DNA of 64,000 nucleotides from Nonomuraea dietziae (GTDB taxonomy: Bacteria > Actinomycetota > Actinomycetes > Streptosporangiales > Streptosporangiaceae): assembly GCF_014195505.1 (NCBI RefSeq), contig NZ_JACIBV010000001.1, positions 3,658,001 to 3,722,000 of the forward strand, in the 5' to 3' direction. Every line of letters begins with the position of its first letter. Position 1 is the stretch's first letter. The position numbers were made by a program, and so were the translations under genes. Shown here piece by piece: positions 1 through 9,208 of this stretch. Under the pieces are notes generated by a model. That model was given only the letters and a program-made list of their open reading frames with translations. It was not told the DNA's origin and did not search any database.

Positions 1-25
1 CGCCGCGTCCGCGCTGTAGCGGGCC

Positions 26-1402
26 TTAGGATGCGACGTTGCCTGCGCCACCGACGAGTCCTTCGAGCTTCGCCTGGTAGTCCGCCGCCGCCTGGTCGGG
101 CGCCTTGCCGCTGACCACCTGGGCGGTGGCCTCCTGCAGCGCGGCCGAGACCTGCGGGTAGACGGCCAGCGGCGGCCGGTAGGCCGTCAGCGGGAGCACC
201 TTCTCGGAGATGAACATCAGCAGTGGGTCGCCGGTGAGGATCTCCTTGTTGACGTCCGTACGCGGGGTGATGCGGACGTTCTGCTTGGTCTCCTCCTTCA
301 GCGCCTCGGGCGAGAGGGTGAAGGCGGCCAGTTCGAAGGCCTCCTTCGGGTGCTTGCTGTTGGGGTTGATCGTGCGCAGGGCGCCGCCCGACATGCTGAC
401 GAAGTCCTGGCCGCGGATGCCCTTGCCCGGCTGGATGGCGGGGATCATCGCGAAGCCGACGACCTGGTCGCGGTCGGCCATCTTGGCCACGCCGTCCGTG
501 GGGTTGACGACGCCGCGCCAGAAGTAGTCGCCCTCCATCAGGATGCCGATCTTGCCGTCGGCGAACTCTGCGAAGGACTTGTCACGACCCTTGGCCTCCT
601 GCTGGAGCTTGGGGTCGCCGAGGCCGCTGCCGCCGTAGATCTGCTGGTAGAGGCCGAGGGCGTCCTTGAGCGGCTGGGAGGCGCCGCTCCACTTGCCGTC
701 CTTGAAGATCTCGCCGCCCGCGCCCGCCAGCAGCGGCAGCACGCCCTGCATCGAGGTCGCCTCGCCCATGGCGGTGCCCGCGTTGATCTGGATCGGCGTG
801 GGCACGCCCGCCGTCTTCAGCTTGTTGCCCGCGTCGATGACCTCCTGCCAGCTCTTCGGCTGCCAGTCGGCGGGCAGGCCCGCCTTCTGGAAGAGGGTCT
901 TGTTGAAGTAGAGGACACGGCCGTCGGTGCCGATCGGCAGCGCGTACTTCTTGTCGTTGTAGGTGGTCAGCCCCTGGACGGCCTCGGGGATCTGCGACCA
1001 GCCCTCCCAGCTGTCGGTCTCCGCTCCCGCGACCTCCGACAGCGGCTTGATGTATCCAGCCTCGGCGAACTCGCCCGCCCAGATGCCGTCGATGTCGATG
1101 ACGTCGGCGCCCTTCTTGGACTTGAGGTCGAGCGCGAGTTTGGTCTTGTACTGCTCGTCGTCGACGCCGCTCGGCACGAACTTGACCTTGACGTCCTTGC
1201 CCTTGGCCTTCTGCGCCGCCTCGAACTTGGGGATGACCCACTTGGCGATGTGGTCGGCCGCCGCCGCGTTCTTCCCTCCGGCGATGGCGTTCTGTGTGAT
1301 CGTGAGCTCGATGGTGTCAGCGTCGGAGGACGACTGCCCGCATGCGGTGAGCGCCATTCCGGTCGCGGCGATGACCGCGACAGCGCCAATGGATCTTTTC
1401 AC
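26..1402 (-). CDS. ABC transporter substrate-binding lipoprotein, sugar type
   Basis: Family 1 extracellular solute-binding protein of 458 residues, expected to capture a sugar or oligosaccharide outside the cell and pass it to a membrane permease pair outside the window. The GTG start at 1402 is chosen over the longer frame because a GGAGGG Shine-Dalgarno sequence lies 4 nt upstream and it puts a charged VKRS start in front of a signal peptide ending in the lipobox LTAC (residues 18-21). Typical motifs include GTDGRVLYFNKTLF and GILMEGDYFW. No permease or ATPase gene lies beside it here; the partners should be beyond the left edge. The substrate cannot be told from sequence alone. Confidence 0.88.
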   Translation of the reverse strand: MKRSIGAVAVIAATGMALTACGQSSSDADTIELTITQNAIAGGKNAAAADHIAKWVIPKFEAAQKAKGKDVKVKFVPSGVDDEQYKTKLALDLKSKKGADVIDIDGIWAGEFAEAGYIKPLSEVAGAETDSWEGWSQIPEAVQGLTTYNDKKYALPIGTDGRVLYFNKTLFQKAGLPADWQPKSWQEVIDAGNKLKTAGVPTPIQINAGTAMGEATSMQGVLPLLAGAGGEIFKDGKWSGASQPLKDALGLYQQIYGGSGLGDPKLQQEAKGRDKSFAEFADGKIGILMEGDYFWRGVVNPTDGVAKMADRDQVVGFAMIPAIQPGKGIRGQDFVSMSGGALRTINPNSKHPKEAFELAAFTLSPEALKEETKQNVRITPRTDVNKEILTGDPLLMFISEKVLPLTAYRPPLAVYPQVSAALQEATAQVVSGKAPDQAAADYQAKLEGLVGGAGNVAS

Positions 1403-1440
1403 GCAACCCTCCGAGAGTGTCCGAAAAGCATGGGCCAATA

Positions 1441-1450
1441 TGTCATGACA
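1441..1450. promoter_or_regulatory. 10-bp palindrome upstream of the sugar-binding lipoprotein
   Basis: TGTCATGACA is a perfect 10-bp palindrome 38 bp upstream of the GTG start at 1402, in the 157-bp divergent gap shared with the AI-2E family gene. It could be an operator for a LacI- or GntR-type sugar regulator. A palindrome this short can arise by chance, so the call is weak. Confidence 0.2.
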
Positions 1451-1559
1451 ACCGCACGACGTAAAGACCTGGCAACATTCGCGAAACCTCAGTATTTTTG
1501 GTCATCCCTTTGTGGTGCCTCTGATGCGCCGCGTTCCTCCAGGGGGGAAGGCCATGGGC

Positions 1560-2570
1560 ATGAAGCCATGGCGCGCGCTCGGGGTGATCGCGCTCATCGC
1601 CGTGGCCCTCTACTGTCTCTCGCTGGTGCGCACGGTCGCCATCTCGATCGTGCTCGGCGTCTTCCTCACCACGCTGCTGCTGCCGCCCGCGCGCCTGCTG
1701 CGCGCCCGTGGCATGGGCAGGGGCCTGTCGACCGCGATCGTGTGCGTGGGCGGCCTGGCGCTCCTGGTGGCCTTCTTCGCCCTGCTCGTGCCGCCCACGA
1801 TCAACGGGCTGTCGCGGCTGCACGTCAGCGTGGGAACCGCGCTGGACGACCTGCACACGCTGGCCGCCCGCCTCGGCCTCGACGACGCGCGCCTGGCCGA
1901 CATGCTCACCCAGGCCAGGACGTGGCTGGCCGAGCAGGGGCGGCAGATCGCCACGGGCGCCCTCGCGGGCGCCAAGACCGTCGGCGAGATCATCGTGGGC
2001 GCGGTTCTCGCGGTCATCCTGGCGATCTACTTCGTGCACGGAGGGGACCGGCTGTACGGCTGGCTCACCGACCTCGCGCCGCTGCGGGCCAGGCCGCGCA
2101 TGAGGCGGACCGGCGAGGTGGTCTTCGACGTCGTGGGCCGCTACATCAGGGGCGTGGCGATCGTCGGCGTGGTGGACGGGTTCTTCATCGGGATCGCGCT
2201 GTGGATCCTCGGCGTGCCGATCGCGCTCCCGCTGGCGGTGCTCACCTTCGCGGGCGCGTTCCTGCCGGTGGTGGGCGCGTTCATGGCGGGCCTGCTGGCC
2301 GCGGTGGTGGCCTTCGTGGCCAAGGGCTGGCTGGTGGCGCTCGTCGTGGTGGCGGTCACGGTGCTGGTCCAGCAGATCGAGGGGCACGTGCTGGCCCCGC
2401 AGATCTACGGCAAGGCGCTCGACCTGCCGGGGGCGGTGATCCTGATCGCGATCACGCTCGGCAGCGTGCTGGCGGGGATCACCGGCGCGTTCCTGGCCGC
2501 CCCCGTGACCTCCGTCGTGGTGGCGCTGCTGCGCCACCGTCAGGGCGAGAGGGCCGTCTCCAGCTCGTGA
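1560..2570 (+). CDS. AI-2E family transporter-like membrane protein
   Basis: Polytopic membrane protein of 336 residues of the AI-2E/PerM family, with hydrophobic segments through its length (for example residues 8-35, 55-80, 145-165 and 200-320) and the conserved C-terminal stretch around QQIEGHVLAPQIYGKAL. Members are proposed exporters or ion antiporters; the substrate is unknown for most actinobacterial copies. The ATG at 1560 is preferred to the one at 1554 because the GGAAGG ribosome site (1546-1551) is 8 nt from the former and only 2 nt from the latter. It diverges from the sugar-binding lipoprotein and converges on the NCS1 transporter. Confidence 0.85.
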   Translation: MKPWRALGVIALIAVALYCLSLVRTVAISIVLGVFLTTLLLPPARLLRARGMGRGLSTAIVCVGGLALLVAFFALLVPPTINGLSRLHVSVGTALDDLHTLAARLGLDDARLADMLTQARTWLAEQGRQIATGALAGAKTVGEIIVGAVLAVILAIYFVHGGDRLYGWLTDLAPLRARPRMRRTGEVVFDVVGRYIRGVAIVGVVDGFFIGIALWILGVPIALPLAVLTFAGAFLPVVGAFMAGLLAAVVAFVAKGWLVALVVVAVTVLVQQIEGHVLAPQIYGKALDLPGAVILIAITLGSVLAGITGAFLAAPVTSVVVALLRHRQGERAVSSS

Positions 2571-2671
2571 ACGACGGGGGTGACGGCGTCGAGGGTGACC
2601 GCCTCCCCACGGGACCGCGGGCGGCGTCCTCGGGGACGATGACGCGCATCCGCGGCGACGCGCGGGACAGG

Positions 2672-4165
2672 CTAGCCGACGAGCTCGGCGGCGACGATGG
2701 GAGGGACGGGGGTGTCGGCGGCGCGGACCAGGCGGGGGCCTGCGGGCCCGTAGACCTCGCGGGGCTCGGGGAAGGCGGCCAGCAGCACGAGGTAGAGCAC
2801 GGCGGCGATCGCCAGGCCCACGGGCAGCGAGATGTCCACTCCGCCCGCCAGGTCGCCCAGCGGCCCCACGAACTGGCCCGGCAGGTTGACGAACAGGATG
2901 GCCACGACCGCGGAGACGAGCCAGGCCGTCATGCCCCGCCAGTTCCAGCCGTGGGTGAACCAGTAGCGGCCCCCGCGCTGGCGGCGGTTGAAGACCTGCA
3001 GCGCCTCGGCGTCGTACCAGCCGCGCCTGGTGAGGTAACCGAGCATCATGATGACCATCCACGGCGCGGTGCAGGTGATGATCAGCGTGGCGAAGGTGGA
3101 GATGCTCTGGGTCAGGTTCGCGGCGAAACGGCCGACGAAGATGAAGACGATCGACAGCGTGCCGATGAAGATCGTCGCCTGGACCCTGGAGAAGCGGGGG
3201 AAGACGCTGGAGAAGTCGAGGCCGGTGCCGTACAGCGCGGTGGTGCCCGTGGACATGCCGCCGATCAGCGCGATGAGGCAGACGGGGACGAAGTACCAGC
3301 CCGGCGAGATGGCCAGCAGGCCGCCCACGTAGTTGGGCGCGGCGGGGTCGACGTACTTGGCGGCCTTGGTGGCGATGATCGAGGCGGTGGTCAGGCCGAA
3401 CAGGAACGGCAGGAAGGTGGCGATCTGCGACAGGAACGCGGCGGCCAGCACCCTGGAGCGCGGCGTCCGCGCGGGGATGTAACGCGACCAGTCGCCGAGG
3501 AAGGCGCCGAAGGAGACCGGGTTGGACAGCACGATCAGCGCGGCGCCGATGAAGGAGGGCCAGAACAGCGGGTCGCCGGCCGCCAGCGTGCCCGCGTAGG
3601 AGGGGTCGAAGTCGCCGGCGAAGGCGAAGACGCCGAGGACGAACAGCAGCGAGGCCGCCAGGACCGCGATCTTGTTGACGAAGAGCATGAAGCGGAAGCC
3701 GTAGACGCAGACCACGAGCACCAGGACGGCGAAGAGCGCGTAGGCCACGCCGTAGGTGACGTCGCTCTCCTGGAGGCCCACCAGCCGGTGCGCCCCGCCG
3801 ACCAGCGCGTCGCCCGAGGACCACACCGAGATGGAGAAGAAGGCGATGGCGGTGAGCAGTGACAGGAACGAGCCGACGATCCTGCCGTGGACGCCGAGGT
3901 GCGCCGAGGAGGAGACGGCGTTGTTCGTGCCGTTGAGCGGGCCGAACAGCGACAGCGGAGCCAGGATCAGCGCGCCCACCACCAGGCCGAGCATGGTCGC
4001 GGTCACCCCCTGCCAGAACGACAGGCCGAACAGGATGGGGAAGGCGCCGAGCACGCAGGTGGCGAAGGTGTTCGCGCCGCCGAAGGCGAGCCTGAACAGG
4101 TCGATCGGCCGGGCGCTGCGGTCGGCGTCGGGAATGCGCTCGACGCCGTAGGTCTCGATCTTCAC
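2672..4165 (-). CDS. NCS1 family nucleobase/allantoin-type cation symporter
   Basis: Twelve-helix permease of 497 residues in the nucleobase:cation symporter-1 family. The N-terminal helix carries [14 protein letters not shown], followed by [20 protein letters not shown] and the DWSRYIP motif of helix VI, all typical of the cytosine/purine/allantoin permease group. The GTG start at 4165 overlaps the stop of the upstream ureohydrolase gene (GTGA), so the two are translationally coupled. With the ureohydrolase and the divergent PucR-type regulator this suggests uptake and breakdown of a nitrogen-rich guanidino, ureido or purine-like compound. The exact substrate is inference. Confidence 0.85.
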   Translation of the reverse strand: MKIETYGVERIPDADRSARPIDLFRLAFGGANTFATCVLGAFPILFGLSFWQGVTATMLGLVVGALILAPLSLFGPLNGTNNAVSSSAHLGVHGRIVGSFLSLLTAIAFFSISVWSSGDALVGGAHRLVGLQESDVTYGVAYALFAVLVLVVCVYGFRFMLFVNKIAVLAASLLFVLGVFAFAGDFDPSYAGTLAAGDPLFWPSFIGAALIVLSNPVSFGAFLGDWSRYIPARTPRSRVLAAAFLSQIATFLPFLFGLTTASIIATKAAKYVDPAAPNYVGGLLAISPGWYFVPVCLIALIGGMSTGTTALYGTGLDFSSVFPRFSRVQATIFIGTLSIVFIFVGRFAANLTQSISTFATLIITCTAPWMVIMMLGYLTRRGWYDAEALQVFNRRQRGGRYWFTHGWNWRGMTAWLVSAVVAILFVNLPGQFVGPLGDLAGGVDISLPVGLAIAAVLYLVLLAAFPEPREVYGPAGPRLVRAADTPVPPIVAAELVG

Positions 4166-5103
4166 GGCTTTTCCTTCAGTGCGAGCAGGCTGACCAGGTC
4201 GTAGGCGACGTGGGAGGCGGCGATGGAGGTGATCTCGGCGTGGTCGTAGGCGGGGGCCACCTCCACCACGTCGGCGCCGACCAGGTTCGCACCGGCCATG
4301 CCGCGCAGGATCTCCAGCAGCTCCCGGCTGGTCAGCCCGCCCGCCTCGGGGGTTCCGGTGCCGGGGGCGTGGGCGGGGTCGAGCACGTCGATGTCGACGG
4401 AGATGTAGAGCGGGCGGTCGCCGATCCGCTGGCGCAGCGCGTCGACCACCTCGTCCACGCCCATCCGCATGACGTCGCGCGAGGTCAGGATGCCGAAGCC
4501 GAGCCTGCGGTCCTCCTCGAGGTCGCGCCTGCCGTACAGGGGGCCGCGGATGCCGACGTGGCTGAGCGCCTCGGTGTCGAGGATGCCCTCCTCGACGGCC
4601 CTGCGGAAGGGCGTGCCGTGGGTGTACTCGGCGCCGAAGTAGGTGTCCCAGGTGTCGAGGTGCGCGTCGAAGTGCAGCAGCGCCACCGGCCCGTGCTTGG
4701 CGGCGACGGCGCGCAGCAGCGGCAGCGCGATCGTGTGGTCGCCGCCGATGGTGACCAGCCTGCTGTCGAACGCGGCGGCCGCGTCCTGGAGGGTCTCGAC
4801 GGCCTCGCCGATGTTGAACGGGTTGCAGGCGATGTCGCCCGCGTCCGCGACCTGCAGCCTCTCGAAGGGCGACACGTCCAGGCCAGGGTTGTACGGCCGC
4901 AGCAGCCGCGAGGCCTCCCTGACCGCCGAGGGGCCGAACCTCGCCCCAGGCCGGTAGGAGACGCCGCTGTCGAACGGCACACCCACCAGGGCGACGTCCG
5001 CGTGCTCGACCTCGTCGAGCCTCGGCAGGCGGGCGAAAGTGGCGAATCCCGCGAAGCGCGGCGTCCTGGAGGAGTCGACGGGTCCCCTGGGCTGCTGAGT
5101 CAT
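4162..5103 (-). CDS. Ureohydrolase (agmatinase/guanidinobutyrase family)
   Basis: Binuclear manganese hydrolase of the arginase/agmatinase superfamily, 313 residues, expected to release urea from a guanidino compound in the cytoplasm. All metal ligands are visible: H123 in GGDHT (120-124), D146, H148 and D150 in FDAHLDTW (145-152), and D237 and D239 in [14 protein letters not shown]. The HLDTW...THGTPFRRA stretch resembles the guanidinobutyrase-like group rather than classical agmatinase, so substrate assignment stays open. The ATG at 5103 was chosen because the longer frame runs upstream into the regulatory repeats. The gene heads a two-gene operon with the NCS1 transporter and diverges from the PucR-like regulator. 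Confidence 0.85.
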   Translation of the reverse strand: MTQQPRGPVDSSRTPRFAGFATFARLPRLDEVEHADVALVGVPFDSGVSYRPGARFGPSAVREASRLLRPYNPGLDVSPFERLQVADAGDIACNPFNIGEAVETLQDAAAAFDSRLVTIGGDHTIALPLLRAVAAKHGPVALLHFDAHLDTWDTYFGAEYTHGTPFRRAVEEGILDTEALSHVGIRGPLYGRRDLEEDRRLGFGILTSRDVMRMGVDEVVDALRQRIGDRPLYISVDIDVLDPAHAPGTGTPEAGGLTSRELLEILRGMAGANLVGADVVEVAPAYDHAEITSIAASHVAYDLVSLLALKEKP

Positions 5104-5136
5104 GGGCACGAGTCTGCGTCGTCGCGGCGAAGGCGA

Positions 5137-5190
5137 CAATTGTGCAGGTCACAAAGGTGTACGTACGCTTTGTGTGTGGCCACAAAGGTG
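5137..5190. promoter_or_regulatory. Repeated CACAAAG operator between ureohydrolase and pucR-like gene
   Basis: The 72-bp divergent gap and the first codons of the regulator hold an inverted repeat CACAAAG-N11-CTTTGTG (5150-5156 and 5168-5174) around a GTACGTAC core. A second direct copy of CACAAAGGTGT lies at 5181-5191 and an ACAATTGT palindrome at 5136-5143. This arrangement fits an autoregulatory operator for the PucR-type protein that also controls the ureohydrolase/NCS1 operon. Binding is inference; the repeats are seen directly. Confidence 0.6.
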
Positions 5191-6624
5191 TCCGTCGAGG
5201 ATCTTCTCCGCTCCCCCGCGCTGCAGCTGCGCCTGCTCGCGGGACAAGCGGGTCTGTCACGCTCCGTCTCGTGGGCGCACGTCAGCGAGCTGGACGACCC
5301 GACACCCTGGCTGCTGGGCGCCGAGGTCATCATGACCACGGGCATCGGCGTGCCGCACTCGGCCGCCAGGCAGCGGGCCTACCTGGAGCGGCTCGACGAC
5401 GCCGGCGTCTCGGCGCTGGCGCTGTCGGCGCAGCTGCACGTGCCCCCGCTGCGCAGGGCCTTCTTCGAGGCGGCCGAGGAGCGCGGCATGCCGGTGCTGG
5501 AGGTGCCGCTGGCCGTGCCGTTCATCGCGATCGCGCAGGAGGTGGCGGCGGCCGTCCAGGAGGACGCGAGGCAGCGGCTCGGCGCGCAGCTGCAGGTGTT
5601 CGGGGCGCTGCGCTGGCTGGCGGCCGAGGACCTCGACCACGCCACGCTGTTCAGGCGGCTGGAGCGGCTGAGCGGCTACGAGGTCTTCCTCTGCACGCCA
5701 CAGGGGCGCCCGCTGCTGCCCGGCGTGCCCGTGCCCTCGGTGGACGTGCTGCCGGCCGTACCCGAGGCTCCACCCACCATTCCCGGCGGCTTCGTGCTGC
5801 CGGTGCCCGCGCCCGGCGGTCCCGCCGGCTTCCTGGTGGCCTTCGAGCGTGAGGGCGCGCGGCCCGCTGGGCTCGCCGTCGTCCAGCACATCGCGACCGT
5901 GGCCGCGCTGCAGGTGGCCATGGTCAGGCACGAGCGTGAGACGCTGCGCCGCGAGGGGGCCGAGACCCTCTCCGAGCTGCTGCAGGACGTGCTCGACCCG
6001 GCCGCGGCCAGGCGGCGGCTGGCCAGGATGGGGCTCGAGTCGCCGATCGCGCTGCTGGCCGTACGCCAGGTCGGCGACGACGCGCTGCGCCGCGCGCTCG
6101 ACGGCAGGCCGCACCTCATGCTGCGCCGCGGAGACGACCACTACGTCCTCGGCTCCCCCTCCCTCGCCACGGCCGTCGCCGCGATCCAGGGCGTGGCGGC
6201 GGGGGTCTCCAGGCCCTTCGTCTCGGGCGAGCCGCTGCGCGTGGCGCAGCGGGAGGCGGTGTGGGCCGCGGCCAGGGCAGCCGAGTCGGGAAGGGCGCTG
6301 GTCCACTACGGCGACGACACCACGGGCCGCTGGCTGCAGGACGACCCCTGGGTGCTGACGGCGCTGGTGGAACACGTGCTCGGCGCGGTGCTCGCCTACG
6401 ACTCCGCGCACGGCTCCCAGCTGCTCACCTCGGCGCGCACCTGGATGGAGCGCGACAGGCGCACCGAGGACGCCGCGGCGGCCCTGCACGTCCACCCGAA
6501 CACCCTCGCCTACAGGCTGCGGCGCTTCGCCGAGCTGACCGGACGCGACCTGTCCTCCAGCGCCGCCTTCGCCGAGGTCTGGCTCGCCATCCGCGCCGCC
6601 CACCAGCTCGGCCTGCAGGACTGA
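5176..6624 (+). CDS. PucR family transcriptional regulator
   Basis: Regulator of 482 residues. It has an N-terminal PucR-type purine-catabolism domain (about 1-125, with WAHVSELDDPTPWLLGAEV), a variable middle domain, and a C-terminal helix-turn-helix of the PucR C-terminal family (about 430-475, with HVHPNTLAYRLRRFAELTGRD). Such proteins usually activate genes for purine, ureide, proline or amine catabolism. Here it diverges from the ureohydrolase/NCS1 operon with a repeated CACAAAG element between them, so it is the likely local regulator. Start could be the GTG at 5176 or at 5188; both lie inside the repeat cluster. Confidence 0.87.
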   Translation: MATKVSVEDLLRSPALQLRLLAGQAGLSRSVSWAHVSELDDPTPWLLGAEVIMTTGIGVPHSAARQRAYLERLDDAGVSALALSAQLHVPPLRRAFFEAAEERGMPVLEVPLAVPFIAIAQEVAAAVQEDARQRLGAQLQVFGALRWLAAEDLDHATLFRRLERLSGYEVFLCTPQGRPLLPGVPVPSVDVLPAVPEAPPTIPGGFVLPVPAPGGPAGFLVAFEREGARPAGLAVVQHIATVAALQVAMVRHERETLRREGAETLSELLQDVLDPAAARRRLARMGLESPIALLAVRQVGDDALRRALDGRPHLMLRRGDDHYVLGSPSLATAVAAIQGVAAGVSRPFVSGEPLRVAQREAVWAAARAAESGRALVHYGDDTTGRWLQDDPWVLTALVEHVLGAVLAYDSAHGSQLLTSARTWMERDRRTEDAAAALHVHPNTLAYRLRRFAELTGRDLSSSAAFAEVWLAIRAAHQLGLQD

Positions 6625-6672
6625 TCGTCGCCGGTAGCGCCGGTGGGCCCCGACCGTGCAGGATGGGGGGCC

Positions 6673-7395
6673 ATGCGGCTGGTGAACGTGAGCTACAGCT
6701 ACCGAAGGCGCGCTCCCACGGTGCTGCGCGGCGTCGAGATGGCTCTGGCCCCTGGCGACGTCGCCGAGGTCGTCGGTGCGAACGGCGCGGGCAAGTCCAC
6801 CCTGCTGCGCCTGATGGCGGGGCTCGCCCGGCCGACCGCCGGCACGATCTCGGGCCGCCCCGTCGTGGTCGGCTTCGCTCCTGACCGCTTCCCCGCCGAA
6901 CAGCCCTTCACCGTCACCGCCTACCTCACCCACCAGGCCAGGATCAGACGGGCCCGCTTCGAGCCGTGGATCGACAGGCTCGGCATGGCGCTCCTCATGA
7001 ACGAGCGGCTGCGCGACCTGTCCAAGGGCAGCGCGCACAAGGTCGGCCTCGTCCAGGCGCTGATGGCCGAGCCCGGCCTGCTCGTGCTGGACGAGCCGTT
7101 CGCGGGGCTGGACGCCGACACCAGGGCGGAGCTGCCCGCCATCGTGACCGAGGTCGCGGGCAGGGGCGGCATGGTCGTGGTGAGCGACCACCAGGGCGGC
7201 CTGCGCGGCCTGCCCTCGGTGCGCCGCTGGGCCGTCCTCGACGGCGAGGTGAAGGAGAGCACGGGGAGCACCCCGCCCGTGACGGCCGCGCCCCCCGCGG
7301 ACGTCGTCGTGACGGTGCCCGCCGACGAGGTGCCCGCGTTCATGGCCAGGATGCGCGGCGACGGCTACCAGGCCAGAGAGCTGGATCGCGCATGA
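6673..7395 (+). CDS. ABC transporter ATP-binding protein
   Basis: ATPase subunit of 240 residues, probably of an exporter. Walker A is GANGAGKST (35-43), the signature is the variant LSKGS (116-120) in place of LSGGQ, and Walker B is LLVLDEP (136-142). The ATG at 6673 follows a strong GGATGGGGGG ribosome site. Its stop overlaps the start of the next gene (ATGA), so it is coupled to the membrane subunit. The C-terminal 40 residues (TGSTPPVT...) are a short extra tail. The substrate is unknown. Confidence 0.85.
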   Translation: MRLVNVSYSYRRRAPTVLRGVEMALAPGDVAEVVGANGAGKSTLLRLMAGLARPTAGTISGRPVVVGFAPDRFPAEQPFTVTAYLTHQARIRRARFEPWIDRLGMALLMNERLRDLSKGSAHKVGLVQALMAEPGLLVLDEPFAGLDADTRAELPAIVTEVAGRGGMVVVSDHQGGLRGLPSVRRWAVLDGEVKESTGSTPPVTAAPPADVVVTVPADEVPAFMARMRGDGYQARELDRA

Positions 7396-8063
7396 TCGCT
7401 CTGACCCTCTTCAGGCTCGCCGCGTTCGCCAGGTCGCATCGCGTCGTCAGGGCCCTGCTGCCCGTCCTGGTGCTGCTCGCGCTGGCCTACGGCGTCAGGG
7501 CCCCGCTCGGTCAGGAGGTCACCGCCCTGACCGACACCGCTGTCCTGCTGGTGCCGCTCCTGGCCTGGTCGGCCAGGAGCCTGCTCGACACCGAGCCAGA
7601 CCAGCAGCGCGCGATCTCCGCCACGGCGGTGGGGTCGCCGTCGAGGGAGGTGGCCGCGGGGCTGCTCGCCGCGCTGGTGGTGACCTCGGCCTTCGCCGCG
7701 CTGGCGGTGGTGTGGGGGCTGCTGCTCGGCGTCTCGGAGCTCCCCTCGCGAGGGGAGCTGGCGGCGGCGATCGCGCTGCACGCGCTGTCGGCGCTGGCGG
7801 GCACCGCGCTCGGGGCGCTCACCAGCCGCCCCATCCTGCCCTCGCCCGCGCTGTCGATCATGATGCTGGTGCTGGGCTTCATGGCGATGCTGCTGGTCAG
7901 CCTCTCCCCCGCCGCCTGGCTGACGGTGCCGCTGGGCGGCTGGATGCGCGCGGCCGCCGACGGGCTGCTGACCGAAGGCCTGCCGTGGCTGGCCGTTCCC
8001 TCGCTGCTGTGGCCGCTGCTCGGCCTGGCCGCCTACACCAGGCTGCGCCGCGCCCGGCCGTGA
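7392..8063 (+). CDS. ABC transporter membrane subunit (predicted)
   Basis: Hydrophobic protein of 223 residues with about six predicted membrane segments (roughly 17-36, 48-66, 85-115, 122-142, 150-175 and 195-215). I do not recognise a named family. The ATG overlaps the stop of the upstream ATPase by 4 nt, so it is very likely the permease half of a two-gene ABC-2-like exporter. It converges on rlmN with only 4 bp between the stop codons. Confidence 0.7.
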   Translation: MIALTLFRLAAFARSHRVVRALLPVLVLLALAYGVRAPLGQEVTALTDTAVLLVPLLAWSARSLLDTEPDQQRAISATAVGSPSREVAAGLLAALVVTSAFAALAVVWGLLLGVSELPSRGELAAAIALHALSALAGTALGALTSRPILPSPALSIMMLVLGFMAMLLVSLSPAAWLTVPLGGWMRAAADGLLTEGLPWLAVPSLLWPLLGLAAYTRLRRARP

Positions 8064-8067
8064 AAGC

Positions 8068-9177
8068 CTATTCGGCGGCGGCGAGCTGGCCGCAGGCGCC
8101 GTCGATCTCGCGGCCACGGGTGTCGCGGACGGTCACCGGCACCCCGTGCAGCTCGAGCCGCCGCACGAACGCCCGCTCGTCCTCGGGCCTCGAAGCGGTC
8201 CACTTCGAGCCAGGCGTCGGGTTGAGCGGGATCAGGTTGACGTGCACCAGCTTGTTCTTCACCAGCTTGCCGAGCAGGTCGGCCCGCCACTCCTGGTCGT
8301 TGATGTCCTTGATCAGCGCGTACTCGATGGAGACCCTGCGCTTGGTCTTGGCCGCGTACGCCCACGCCGCGTCGAGCACCTCGCGCACCTTCCACCGGGT
8401 GTTGATCGGCACCAGGGTGTCGCGCAGCTCGTCGTCGGGCGCGTGCAGCGACAGGGCGAGCGTGACGGGCAGACCCTCGTCGGCGAGCTTGCCGATCGCC
8501 GGGACCAGCCCGACCGTGGAGACCGTGACGCCGCGCGCGGAGATGCCGAGCCCCTCGGGGGCGGGGTCGGTGAGGCGGCGGACCGCCCCGATCACCGCCT
8601 TGTAGTTGGCCAGCGGCTCGCCCATGCCCATGAAGACGACGTTGCTGACCCTGCCGGGCCCGCCGGGCACCTCACCGGCGGCCAGCGCCCTCGCCCCCGA
8701 GACCACCTGCTCGACGATCTCGGCCGTGGACATGTTGCGCGTCAGACCCGCCTGGCCCGTGGCGCAGAACGGGCAGTTCATGCCGCAGCCCGCCTGGGAG
8801 GACACGCACATCGTGACCCTGTCGGGGTAGCGCATCAGCACCGACTCCACCAGCGCGCCGTCGAACAGCCGCCACAGCGTCTTGCGCGTGGTGCCCGCGT
8901 CGGTGCTCATCTCCCTCACGGAGGTGAGCAGCGGGGGCAGCAACACCGACAGCTTCTCGCGGGCCGCGGCGGGCAGGTCGGTCATGGAGGCGACGTCGGT
9001 GGTCAGATGCGAGAAATAGTGGCGTGAGAGCTGGTCGGCGCGGAAGGGCTTCTCGCCGAGCTCGGCGATGGCGGCACGGCGTTCGGGCATCGTGAGGTCC
9101 GCCAGGTGCCTCGCGGGCTTGGCCCGCCGCGGTGCGGCGAACTGCAGCAACGGGCGCTCGGTCTTCTCGGCGGTCAT
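8068..9177 (-). CDS. rlmN: Dual-specificity rRNA/tRNA adenine C2-methyltransferase RlmN
   Basis: Radical-SAM enzyme of 369 residues that methylates C2 of A2503 in 23S rRNA and of A37 in some tRNAs. The CxxxCxxC iron-sulfur motif is CGMNCPFC (C131, C135, C138). The GMGEPLANY motif, the [10 protein letters not shown] segment and the C-terminal catalytic cysteine in [11 protein letters not shown] are all present. The ATG at 9177 follows AGAGAGGG with 3 nt spacing; the longer frame has no support. It is the last member of the rpsB-to-rlmN gene order on this strand but is separated from cdsA by two plus-strand genes. Confidence 0.97.
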   Translation of the reverse strand: MTAEKTERPLLQFAAPRRAKPARHLADLTMPERRAAIAELGEKPFRADQLSRHYFSHLTTDVASMTDLPAAAREKLSVLLPPLLTSVREMSTDAGTTRKTLWRLFDGALVESVLMRYPDRVTMCVSSQAGCGMNCPFCATGQAGLTRNMSTAEIVEQVVSGARALAAGEVPGGPGRVSNVVFMGMGEPLANYKAVIGAVRRLTDPAPEGLGISARGVTVSTVGLVPAIGKLADEGLPVTLALSLHAPDDELRDTLVPINTRWKVREVLDAAWAYAAKTKRRVSIEYALIKDINDQEWRADLLGKLVKNKLVHVNLIPLNPTPGSKWTASRPEDERAFVRRLELHGVPVTVRDTRGREIDGACGQLAAAE

Positions 9178-9208
9178 GAGCCCTCTCTTTGATCTAAAGT
9201 CCAGATGT

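Noticed and set aside
350..3862. A 1170-codon open frame on the plus strand across three real genes
   Set aside because: It overlaps the sugar-binding, AI-2E and NCS1 genes, which all have clear families. Its translation is Arg/Gly/Ala-rich without domains.
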